The notes below the pieces were generated by a model. That model was not told where the DNA came from and searched no databases. It worked only from the letters and a program-made list of their open reading frames with translations. From NCBI RefSeq assembly GCF_002994745.2, contig NC_037091.1, forward strand, positions 4,953,501-5,017,500: a DNA stretch of 64,000 nt, given 5' to 3'. The position numbers were made by a program, and so were the translations under genes. The DNA comes from Rosa chinensis (lineage: Eukaryota > Streptophyta > Magnoliopsida > Rosales > Rosaceae). Of the stretch, positions 46,901-57,494 are shown piece by piece (position 1 is the first letter of the stretch; each line of letters opens with the position of its first letter).

Positions 46901-47256
46901 TGTTGAGAATATATGTCATCCCACATGGGAAAAATAGGATCTAGCCTATGGATTTATAAGGATTTGGGCCACTCCATCCATTGCCAATTGGTTTTGGATA
47001 TGAACCCCAGATTACTTTATCATGGTATCAAAGCCAAATTACCCACGTGTGTATGCATAACGGCCACATGGACTCCACGTCACCCAAAGTTGTCCACGTG
47101 TATGGTTTGAAAATTCGCCACACGTGCAGGGGCGTGTTGATAATATATGTCATCCCACATGAGAAAAATGGGACATTGCCTATGGGTTTATAAGGATTTA
47201 GGCCACTCCATTCATTGCTAATTGGTTTTGGATGTGAACCTCAGATTATTTTATCA
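46901..47256 (+). mobile_element. TRIM (terminal-repeat retrotransposon in miniature), 356 bp
   Basis: Two 122-bp terminal repeats (46901-47022 and 47135-47256), both TGTTGA...TATCA, surround a 112-bp core. Right after the left repeat is TGGTATCAAAGCC (47023-47035), a one-mismatch initiator tRNA-Met primer site; before the right one is a purine tract GCAGGGGCG. AAAAC flanks both sides (46896-46900 and 47257-47261). It has no genes, as expected for TRIMs, which rely on other elements to move. Confidence 0.95.
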
Positions 47257-47261
47257 AAAAC

Positions 47262-48037
47262 TACGTACCTAGCTAGCTTCTGAACACATATGCTTGAATC
47301 AAATTTTTATCTGGCCCTTTCTAGTTCTTTATTGTTAAATATGATTTTTTTTTTGAATAAGTTAAATATGATTTTCTAATTGCAATGAGTATGAATATAT
47401 AGAGTATTATTCACATTAATGAGTTTCTTTGTGTTTATTAGCAGGAAGTCGAAATAGACACAAACCTCTCATGAAAAGCTCCCTTATTCCTTCATGAGTT
47501 TGTCTACGATTTTACGCATCTCAATTCGAAATAAGTAATTATCTTCATAGAGTTTTCTAGCTTCTGCTGTTGTGTTTGGCTACTTAAGTTAAACAATGCT
47601 ATTTTCAAATAAACACCGAATACTTTTTGTTTTAATTTTCTATAACACAGAGGTTTTTTTTTTTTATTTTATTTTTTTTTATAATTAAAATAAGGGATGA
47701 GACGATATTAGCTCATCGGAAGTAGACGATTTAGGGAGCAAGTCGTACCCTCAAATCCGAAGGTAAAAGGTCTACCACACTTTGAGAGCTCACCTCCCGT
47801 CCCCTTTTTTTTTTATTAATAATAAAAAATACAATGACAAAACCCCAACCGCCAAAAATACAGACCAGAGAAAGCAATAAAAGATAGAAAAGAAATAAAT
47901 TTTCCATCTTTAGAACAGAGAAAAAGAAAAAAATAAACTCCAAAAGGCCCAAATCAGCACAGAGCACTCTTTGACTACTCTTGAAGCGTAACACAACTTC
48001 AACAAATTGGCCGAAGGCGGGCAAAATTTGCTAGATG
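47262..48037. other. Interval before solo LTR B
   Basis: AT-rich, with T runs near 47655-47680. The part from about 47800 to 48042 (T9, then ATTAATAATAAAAAATAC) resembles the tail side of an L1-like remnant reading on the - strand; it would continue past the solo LTR at 51093. No gene is supported. Confidence 0.45.
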
Positions 48038-48585
48038 CAAAATGTCACGCCCCCAAATCCAAGGCCAATATTGTACTGAAATATGGCTCGTGAATTTGTG
48101 ACGTGAGTCAAACAAATAAAATTTTCTTCTTGAATAAATCAACAGGAAGTAAAAGAAATTATATACATGTTTGAATAGTACTTTTATTAGAAAACAAATA
48201 TCGGTAATATATTTACAAAACCAAAGTTAAGCAAAATTCGAATCAGTACAGGTATTCACTAGAAATAGTAGTAGAAAAATATTATTTTATCTAGTACGTT
48301 CATCCCGTTTCCCCAAGTATCTACTCAATACCTGAAAACAAGAAGGTGTAGCATCATGAGCAACACAAGCCCAGTAAGTACACAACTTACATTCTTATAT
48401 TAATGTGTCTTATAGGAAATCAAAACTGAACAACCAATTAAAATGTACCAAGAACCATTTATATGTTCATACGAATTCTTAAATATGTATATATATACAC
48501 ACAATACACACACACATATATACAAATATATTCATTCATGTGAATGGTTTGGTAATAAATCACAAAGTCACATCTTCTTATCAAA

Positions 48586-48800
48586 CCAACAAATATTGTA
48601 GTATTAATATGTGAAATAACCTTAAAGCAATACATGCTTGATTCTCTTTTTACTAACACCTTCACATATTCAAAATATTGATCACAACCAACAAATATTG
48701 CATCATTAATATGTGAAATAACATTAAAGCAACACATGCTTAATCACAACCAACAAATATTGCAACATTAATATGTGAAATAACATTAAAGCAACACATG
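48586..48800. repeat. Imperfect repeats in solo LTR B
   Basis: Three units beginning CAACAAATATTG at about 48586, 48687 and 48748, each followed by TTAATATGTGAAATAAC. The middle unit lacks the CTTTTT/CACCTTCACAT half found in the outer two. Confidence 0.8.
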
Positions 48801-48908
48801 CTTGATTTTCTTTTCACAAACACCTTCACATAATCAAAATATATCATAGATAGATATTTGATCAAAATAACGTAAGTACATTTCTCTTTTTAGTGAATTT
48901 TCAGATTA

Positions 48909-49112
48909 ACTGGTAACAAATCACAAATCCACGTGTTAGGGACCGACGTACTATTCTCAAAACACGGGACAACCAGGTTGACTGGTAACAAATCACAAAT
49001 CCACATGCTAGGGACCGACGTACTATTCCCAAAGCATGGGACAACCAGGTTGACTGGTATCAAATCACAAATCCACGTACTAGGGACCGACGTACTATTC
49101 CCAAAGTACGGA
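48909..49112. repeat. 72-bp tandem repeat array in solo LTR B
   Basis: Units start ACTGGTA at 48909, 48981 and 49053 and include GGGACCGACGTACTATTC. The unit is a multiple of three, so it yields repetitive open frames on both strands. Those frames are not taken as genes. Confidence 0.9.
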
Positions 49113-49473
49113 TAAGCCGCAGCATACCAAAGACACAACTAAGGTACGTATACTCAAAGTAGGCACACTTCCTAAGAGTATAATAGTGCACTATCTGAAG
49201 GGACTAGAGCCCACAGCTTAAACTCCACATAACACCAAAACAGTTTTACCAGTAATTCACTTAAGCACGGGGTTGTTGTAATCACCCGGCTTCACAATTG
49301 TACTTTTCAGACATAATCAATTTCACAACATACAATCTTTATAAATTATAGATCGTAATATATGTATATGTACACACACATATAGATACATATACTTAGG
49401 AATAATCTCATATGAAAACATGTATAACATAATTGTATAACACAAATAAGTAAATTCACTAGCAAACAACATA

Positions 49474-49821
49474 ATTAAAAAGAAGCTTATACATAATTGA
49501 AATCAAGTAAAATAGGTAATAATAAAGCACAAGCATTAAATAAGTAACTATAAACAATTTAACAAAATTAAATTATAGTTAGTATAAACATTAAAAAGAA
49601 CCTTATACATAATTGAAATCAAGTAAAATAGGTAATAATAAAGCACAAGCATTAAATAAGTAACTATAAACAATTTAACAAAATTAAATTATAGTTAGTA
49701 TAAACATTAAAAAGAACCTTATACATAATTGAAATCAAGTAAAATAGGTAATAATAAAGCAAAAGCATTAAATAAGTAACTATAAACAATTTAACAAAAT
49801 TATATTATAGTTAGTATTTCA
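49474..49821. repeat. 116-bp tandem repeat array in solo LTR B
   Basis: Three units start ATTAAAAAGAA at 49474, 49590 and 49706 and are nearly identical, so the expansion is recent compared with the other arrays. Confidence 0.92.
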
Positions 49822-51153
49822 GTCCTTATGTCCAAATCCATTGAAGTTCATCAACCATGTTCATACTTCATGTTTCTCCGATTAGAGTCATCAAACTTCA
49901 AAATATGTTATGTTGTCCATCACAAGTCCGAATTAGTCAAATGAGTACACCATTTCAAAGGGTTTTTCACAAGGAATGCAATGGTATAAGTCATGTAATC
50001 CAGTTCGAAGTCACATAGTCCAGAAATGGTGAAGAACCATAACAGTGCAGAAACCGATATTTTTAATACTGTCCTTTGATGTCTAAGTAATTACGTAATG
50101 TGTATTTTACCATTACTTCTCAAACTCTCCAGATCAGAAGTAGAGGTCCTAAGCTTCAAATTGATATAAAGTTTGTAGAAAATGGATAAGAAATGAGGGA
50201 GATATGAATTTTTGAAGTTGTGATGGCTGTATGAGATTTCCAGCAAGTTTAAAAGTTGAAAACTTTGATTAGCCATAACTTCTTCATTTCTTAACCTTTT
50301 TTAGTGATTCAAAAGCCTAAATTGAAGAACTTTTGATGAGGAATTTAATACTGTAATTATTTTTGACAAAACAGATTTTGTTATATACAAAAATACTGGT
50401 TTGCAGCAAAGCAGATCCTTTTCCATCTTATCATTGATTATGTAGTTTGATAAATCTTAAAGACAAAAGAATATAGAAATGTATTCATGTACTTACTTAA
50501 GAAACTCAGGGGTGAGGTGAAGATTTTGGTCTTGAATTCAAGCTTGGACTTCTTTAAGAAAAACAAAGGGAGCTTCTAAAGAGAAAAAGGATGAAGGATT
50601 TGTGTGGGAACTTGAGTTTTCTCTACAACTAAGGAGGCTTCAAATCAGTTTTGCACTTGATTTTTAAGCTTGTAGGAAATATGATAGAGATCATGTGTTT
50701 ATATAGGCTAGAATTAAGCATAAAATAAGTAAGTGACTAATTATTATAAGGTGAGTGACTAATTACTATTTAGGTTAAATGATTAAAATGATAAGATAAA
50801 ATAAAAAAAAAATAAAAAGAAAGAAAGCATAAATCCACTTGCTATATATATATATATGCATATATATATATATATATATATGTATGTTCACATACACATC
50901 CATATGCACATTTACCCAATTAATAAGTAAAGAACTTTAGTAAAAAAAAATTACAATAATTAGTACTAAAATGACATGCATCACAAAAATAACATAGATG
51001 AAAGTCTTGAGCTCAATAACAAAGATTTTTCAAATATAGTTAATAATATAGTGTTCTATAGTTGGCACTAATTTTCGGGTTATTACACAAAAAGCTACAA
51101 ACAAGAGTCCCAAAACTTTATACAACCGATAGAAATAAAACAACCACCACTTA

Positions 51154-51504
51154 GAGCATCTCCAACCATTTAGCTATAAGTCATTTTGACTTTGGCTTTT
51201 TGGTAGAGAGATCTCCAACCATGCTCTTACTTTAGCTATTTTGACTCTTGAGCCATAACTGGAGTCATTTTTACTCAAGTTTGTAGAACGAAAGCCAAAT
51301 TTCTTTGGCTGAAAAAATGGTGGGCCCCTCTGCATGTGCTGCAATTGTAGTTAATTAATTCTCGAAAATGATTAATTTATTAAATGACTTTGGCTTTTGA
51401 CTAAAGATGGTTGGAGATACGAAAATTGAATGAATAGTAATGACATTAGGGGAGTCATATTTTGCATATGGCTTTAACTTTTGACTAAATGATTGGAGAT
51501 GCTC
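51154..51504. mobile_element. Harbinger-like (Tourist-type) MITE, 351 bp
   Basis: Termini GAGCATCTCCAACCATTTAG and, reverse complemented on the right, GAGCATCTCCAATCATTTAG. TTA flanks both ends (51151-51153 and 51505-51507). No coding capacity. Confidence 0.82.
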
Positions 51505-51507
51505 TTA

Positions 51508-52264
51508 TGAACACTGAATTTTCTGAAATTTTCAGTTTTAGAAAATCGTGACCTAAACTGCTAAAGGCCGTATTTTGTATAAAAAAGTCAAATTTTTTTA
51601 TGTGTTGTTTTTATTATCGAGTTCTATCATCTCTGATCTCTGGCCTATCACGTTCAACAAATTATTGTCCTTTCTTATCTTCAAGATCATTTATTTGTGG
51701 AATCCGATTTGCTGGGAGATGCATTTGATTATTATGATTTAACGTTTTCGCTGGTGCGGGTATTCCCATTTGCCTTTAATTTGCATCGTGACTTTGTAAC
51801 TGCAGACATCAAATCATGAACAATGTGAATCACTAAATAGGACAAGCCTCATCATCTATAGTCTATACTAGTCTCCTTTTATGTCAATAATTTTGGGCTT
51901 TTGGCCAAGCCGGAGAATTCTGGTAAAAGTGGTATAAATCTATAAATCTTCATAAATTTGTTTATCGAATTATTCACACTGCAAGTCTTTTACAGAGTTG
52001 AGCTAGAGTACCTAGTCATAACTTAATACTTCAGCTAAAACTAGATCTTTCCAACTTTCCAGAATTTCAATACAAGTCCTCAAATGTATATAATTTACAC
52101 AATAAAGGTCTTAAGTAGTTGTACTATTCACGTGCATAAAATAAAAACCGCAACTCCCTTATCCAGAAATCTCTCAATCCAAATTCACCACATGGCAATG
52201 TGTTATTATTGAGCTGGACCCCACTTATCTGCTAGACCCCACTCATCTGCAAGCTCAACGTTGC
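51508..52264. other. Upstream region of SEO-B
   Basis: About 0.75 kb without a gene between the MITE and the TATA box. It is the expected location of phloem-specific control sites, but I cannot name any from sequence alone. Confidence 0.5.
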
Positions 52265-52272
52265 TATAAATA
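52265..52272 (+). promoter_or_regulatory. TATA box of SEO-B
   Basis: TATAAATA, 134 bp before the ATG, in a context shared with SEO-A. A transcription start near 52295-52300 is expected, giving a leader of about 100 nt. Confidence 0.8.
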
Positions 52273-52398
52273 GAGGCCCTCAGCTAGCACCAGACCGCAA
52301 GAACCACCGGTTCCCTTCAGCAAAGCCATATAAGCCACAATCTCAGCTCCTTAGTTTCCTTAATTTCCTTGAGTGTTAACTAAGCCATTTCCTTCACC

Positions 52399-55300
52399 AT
52401 GCTAGGCATAGCACAGAATGCGGTGAGCAAGGTGACCTCGGCAGTCACCAACACTGTTCAGCACATTGAGGGTGAGCTCAGCTTGTTCACCATGTCTGAC
52501 CACAAAATCTTGGAGCTCATCTACACCAGCCATGTCCATGAGGACGACTCCTTCGATGTCGACTCTCTTTTCTTGATCACCGAAAACATCATCAAGCGTT
52601 CTAACCAGATCGTTGATAACATCGTGCAGGTATGGTTTTGCTACTTGCTAGCAGATCGTGCGGACTATTTCACCAGAAAAAAATATACTAGTAATTAGTT
52701 CTACTTACTATTTTAAAAAATGTGTGAATTTGTATGGACTTCTTGTGGTTCGATCTATTCAGGAGTGTTTCTGTAGAAAGCGTTTTGGAATGGTAGTGCT
52801 GATCTGCTGGTAGCTGGTAGCTGGTAGCGTTTTTTCGATAACTAAGTCCATAACCTTATTTCACCACAGATATAAGTGCTTCAAAACCTAAAGAAGCATT
52901 AAACTAAAAAAAAAGCTTGTAACGTACAATTTTTGCCAAAACATGATACTGCCATTTTGTTTGTAAGGAAGATCAAAAAGCGAAAAAATGGAAGGAACTA
53001 AAATCTAGTATTCATCCTAAAGATAGATATATATATATTTTTTTTGTGAAAACTCGACCAAGCGAAATTTATTTAATGAAAAATGGAAGGAACTAAAATT
53101 TGGTATTCATCCTAAAGATGGTTGTAATGAAGTTTCTTTAAACACGTGACCACCCCAAAAGCAGCGCTATTAGTCACTGTTGCCGACCCCATTTTAGCGT
53201 TTGTTGTTGGGGTTCATGTTAATATTTGTGATGTACCTTAATTTTTTTTTTATTTTCATTATTTCTGGAAAGTCGATGCGGGACAGTTCATATGGCTTTT
53301 TTCCTGGTAAAATGGAAACAAGATGAGGTGTGGAGAATCGGACCTTTACTTTTGCTACAGATCGATTAAAACAGATTGGATGGGACGATTAAGTCGTTTT
53401 CAGTACGTTCGAAGCAGGTATCTTTAGGGACCCCAACACCACGACAGACGACATCAACTTCATGGAGTTGTCACATACCAAACAAACAAAAAAGAAAAAT
53501 CCATTGAAGATAAAGGGCTTTACCATGAGTCTTGGACACTTGGACCAAGAAATGATTCTCTATACAATATTTTTTTCATTAAAATACTTTTCCATTTTGA
53601 ACTTTAAATAGTTGATTTATAGTAATTTTAAGTTTCTTAATTAAGGTTTTATTGTGTAAAAGTTTATAACCAGAAAGTTCTTCATAGGATTTTTAGAATT
53701 TTAGCATGGTTATATTAAAACTTTATAACACTTGGTGATGACCTTAGCTTCATAGCACTTTCAAAATGTTTGGGAAAATATATCTTACTTGTTACAGTTA
53801 AACTGGTACATATCAGTGTTTTGATTTTGAGTGGTAGAACACTAAATTCAATTGATGAATATGGTTATATTAAAAATTTATAACACTTGGGGATGACTTT
53901 AGCTTCATAGCACTTTCAAAAATGTTTGGGAAAATATATCTTACTTGTTACTGTTAAACTAGTACATATTAGTGTTTTGATTTTGAGTAGTAGAACACTA
54001 AATTCAATTGATGAATACTTCTGACTTGTTGCAGGGCACCCAAGTTCATGTCGAAACCATAGATGAGAAGCCCCCAAAAGCCAGCTTCAGCTCCCCATTG
54101 TGTACCCTCAAGTCCATTGGTTGTGAGGTGACTAATTAGTACTTTACTCAATAATTTCCTAATTGTTTTCTGAGTTACCAAAATTAACCCCTTGTATGAA
54201 ATTTCAGCTATGTTGCAAGGCTTCAGGTGAAGAGATTGCCCACAAATCAACACTTTCAATACTCAACAAGCTATCAACCTATTCGTGGGAAGCCAAGGCA
54301 GTCTTGGCCTTGGCTGCATTTGCTTTGGAATATGGTGAGTTCTGGCTCCTTGCCCAAATTCACCAATCTGACCTACTTGCCAAGTCTGTCGCAATCCTTA
54401 GGCGAGTGCCCATCCTTCTCAAGCCCGCTGACCTCCAGAAACGGCGCCAGGCAGTTGTGGAGCTTAACACTCTGATCAAGACCACATTGCAAGTGATTGA
54501 GTGCATCTTTGAGCTGGAGAAGCTTTCTGCTTATGATCCAAAGGATGTGCCTGCATTGGCTATTGCAATGGACCATATCCCAGTTGATGTCTATTGGTCT
54601 ATCATAACCATTGTTGCTTGTGCTACTAAAGTCCACCTTCTCACCAGCGATGAGTTAGCTTTTTTGCCCACACCATTGATGATTTCTATAGTTGATGTGA
54701 TTAACGCATGGTGAAAGAGCATTTATTTATCTAATGCTGATTTGATGTAGGGACAAGCCACATGATTTATCCCAATATTCTCAAAAGATCCACTACATCC
54801 TAAACAAGCTTAAGATCCAGCTGATAATCTGCAAAAAACAAATAGGTAGTTACTTTTTTAATTATTACTTTCTAGTAGTTCTGTATCTTGTACTAAAAAA
54901 ATGCTGAAGAATTAGTATTGAAAACAGAGGAGGCAGAGACCTATAGGAAGCTGAGAAAACTTTTTCAGACCCCTGCCGAAGTTATGGAGGTGTTCAAGGC
55001 CCTGATTTTCAGCAAGGATAATGTGCAGCCAATAATTGATGGTTCCAGTAACAAAACGGTTTGCTCGATCCCCTAGCTAGTACCTTACTCTAGACTAAAT
55101 TTACCACCATAATTTGTAGTTTTACACTTATATTTTACTAATCTATGAAATTGGTTATCCAAACAGGTTACCATTGATGTTCTGAGGAGGAAATATGTGT
55201 TATTGTTCATTTCAAACCTGGACATTTCTGATGATGACATTGCAATTCTCAGACCAGTTTATGAGGGAATAAAGAAAGAGGATAAGTACAAAATTGTGTG

Positions 55301-56424
55301 GATTCCCATTGTGGAGCAATGGACCGATGAGCTACGAAAGAAGTTCGAGATCTTGAGGAGTAAGATGCCATGGTACACAGTGCAGTACTTTTCACCAGTT
55401 GCTGGCATCAGGTTCATTAAGGAAGAGTGGCACTTCAAGGGTAAGCCTGCAGTTGTGGTGATGAACCCACAAGGGAAAGTGGAAAACACCAATGCTCTCC
55501 ACTTGATTCGGGTTTATGGAATGAAGGCATTTCCTTTCCATAAGGACATAGAAGACACTATTCGAAATGACAAAGAGTGGATCACCCCCATTGTGAATGA
55601 TATTCACCCATCCATTCAGACATGGGTAAGTAAACTCATGTTCACAATCGCTTACTTACATTTATCACAATGCATACCTTTTGACATGTTACGTTTGCAA
55701 GAATGTGAATGTGGGCCTCTATGTGAAATATTGTTTTAATACATGGTCCAAATGATAATCTAACAACATATCATGTTACACTACTAGAAACAAATTTCAT
55801 TGTTTAATTTGTAACATGTTGACTCATCAACAGATCAAGGAGGAGAAGTATATTTTCTTCTACGGAGGCAAGGACAATGAATGGATTCAGCAATTCACAA
55901 AGAAAACGACTGCCATTGCAAATGATCCTTTTATTAAGGAACTTAAGATCAACATTGAGCTGTATTGTGTGGGAAAGAGTGCAAAAGGAGGAGAAGACCT
56001 TGGCATTCTCGGGCGTTTCTGGAACGGCATTGAGAGCCTGTTCTTCACCAATGTCAACAAGCAAACGGACACCGTCACCAAAGAAGTCCAGAAGCTGCTA
56101 TCCTACAAAAATGAGAGTGGATGGGCTGTGCTTAGCAAAGGGTCTACTGTGGTGGTCACTGGCCACGGCTTCACAATCTTGAAGGTGCTTGAGGACTTTG
56201 AGAGATGGAAGGAGTTTATCAAGGAAAAGGGCTTTGAGTTCTCATTCAAAGCGTACCACGAGAAGGTGATTCAGACTATGAAGCACTGTTGCCGCCTTGA
56301 CATTCCAAGTGTTGCAGGAAAGGTTCCGGAGACAATGAAGTGTCCCGAGTGTCCTCGCACCATGGAGACCTATGTGAGCTACAAGTGTTGCCACACTGAT
56401 GGTCCCATTAACGCACATCATTAG
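52399..56424 (+). CDS. SEO: Sieve element occlusion protein (phloem filament protein), SEO-B, 7 exons, intact
   Basis: SEO proteins build the P-protein filaments of sieve elements in the phloem and are linked to plugging sieve plates after injury. Exons: 52399-52629, 54035-54127, 54208-54653, 54751-54845, 54928-55058, 55167-55625, 55834-56424. All introns start GT and end AG, and the joined frame is 2046 nt (681 residues), a normal length for the family. The N-terminal SEO domain starts MLGIAQNAV and covers exons 1-5; residues about 333-485 match the central, possibly thioredoxin-like part (RKYVLLFISNLDISDDD); the C-terminal SEO domain follows, with GSTVVVTGHG at 588-597 and a cysteine cluster at 637-671 (CC, CPEC, CCH). 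The ATG is the first after the TATA box and is conserved in SEO-A. No signal peptide or membrane segment is seen, fitting a cytosolic filament protein. Seven exons and a + strand pseudogene relative 40 kb upstream suggest a family cluster. Confidence 0.96.
53025..53078 (-). mobile_element. 54-bp insert with a 41-bp flanking duplication in SEO-B intron 1
   Basis: AAAATGGAAGGAACTAAAAT and the following bases are repeated on each side (52984-53024 and 53079-53119, two differences). The insert has a T8 run and resembles the reverse of a plant L1 3' end. A strongly 5'-truncated L1 retroposition is the simplest reading; the duplication is longer than usual. Confidence 0.55.
53706..54016. repeat. 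155-bp tandem duplication before exon 2 of SEO-B
   Basis: Two units, 53706-53860 and 53861-54016, both starting ATGGTTATATTAAAA and ending TTGATGAAT, with a few substitutions. The second ends 18 bp before exon 2 at 54035, so the branch-point region was duplicated. Confidence 0.92.
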
Positions 56425-57158
56425 ATATATGGTGGTTGCTATTGAGAGACTAAGAGGGTGTCTAATGCCTCTGACGAGTGCCCGAGGGATAAGTGTTACG
56501 TTTTCTTATGTTTGTTCAGTGTCATCGTTTGTACAATAATAATGGGCAATATCATTACGTTGGCCGGTAATGTAATGCCCGCCTATGCGAGTCTGATGTG
56601 TATGTGTGTTCAGTACCAGAGTACTAAAATCTTATGATCATCTTCAAATGTAATCTTATGTAATGTTATGCTTCGGCAGAAGTTTTCTGTACCTCGGTTT
56701 CTTTTTGTGCCCTGTGGCTTGATACATATCTCGTACTGATGTAGCTTCCTTCAACTTTTTCTTCTTTTGGTTGAAAAAAATAGTTAAAAGGAACAAGGCC
56801 AAGCTACAGGCGGAAGGAAACATAGCCCAAGAGAATCACATGCGCCTTCACACCCCCAAGTCCCCAACAACCAGTTACAGTTGGACCGTTACACACATCT
56901 CGCTCATAAACCTACAGACACAGGAGGACATATCAACTAACAAAAGATGCGGCCAAGTTCTCAAGAAGAGGGGAGCGATCAAATGCCTTATTTTCTGCTC
57001 TTGGATCATATGTATGAGGGTAGTCTGTGCTCTAATTTCCAAGCTTCTTGGAATTGCTTGACATAATTACAGCTAGCTAAAAAAACAGTTTGGATTGCGA
57101 AGTTGAGAAAAATTGACCCTTAGACAAATTAGGACACAGGTACGTAGAACCTATCATG
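56425..57158. other. 3' flank of SEO-B
   Basis: Includes AATAAT at 56535-56540 as a likely poly(A) signal, about 110 bp after the stop. Beyond about 56760 the sequence differs from the SEO-A flank. The 96-codon frame at 56771-57061 has no family I recognise. Confidence 0.55.
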
Positions 57159-57486
57159 TGATGTAGTTGCTGGAATTCTAGGAATCAGTCTAAGGCAGAC
57201 AAAAATGAAGAAAGGAGAAGAAGAAGAAGCAGAGACTGAAGAAAGGAAGACTACTGTATTTGTCTGTAATGGTTTTTCGTACAAGGCTTGCTTACATATC
57301 AAAGAGGAAAACATGAGGGTATCAAAGAGGAAAACATGGTTTTATACTAATACTACAGCTAAACCCTCTTAACCAACTCTTAAGAGCAAAGATTCACCGT
57401 GCTAAGAGCCTAAGATGCAGGATAGGACCACTACACCAAACTATAGGACCAGAATAGAGGATAGTAGCATTACATCAATCCTAACA
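57159..57486 (-). repeat. 3' LTR of the deleted copia derivative
   Basis: The start (TGTTAGGATTGATG at 57486, -) is set by the polypurine tract next to it. The far end is estimated from ...CTACATCA at 57159. The partner LTR is outside the window, so the edge is uncertain. Confidence 0.6.
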
Positions 57487-57494
57487 TCCCCACC

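Larger units (their letters stand above)
48043..51087 (-). mobile_element. Solo LTR B (TGTCACGCCCC family), 3045 bp
   Basis: The + strand begins TGTCACGCCCCC and ends TTCGGGTTATTACA, with CAAAA at 48038-48042 and 51088-51092. Reverse complemented it runs TGTAATAACCCG...GGGGCGTGACA, a common plant Ty3/gypsy LTR pattern. A TATA-like block on the - strand near 50698-50707 supports that orientation. It shares its right-hand terminus with solo LTR A but not its body. It contains three tandem arrays and no genes. Confidence 0.88.

Noticed and set aside
48890..49138. A repeat array that might suggest a CRISPR or a repeat-protein gene
   Set aside because: Units are contiguous 72-bp tandem repeats without unique spacers, in a plant solo LTR. 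The frames arise because 72 is a multiple of three.
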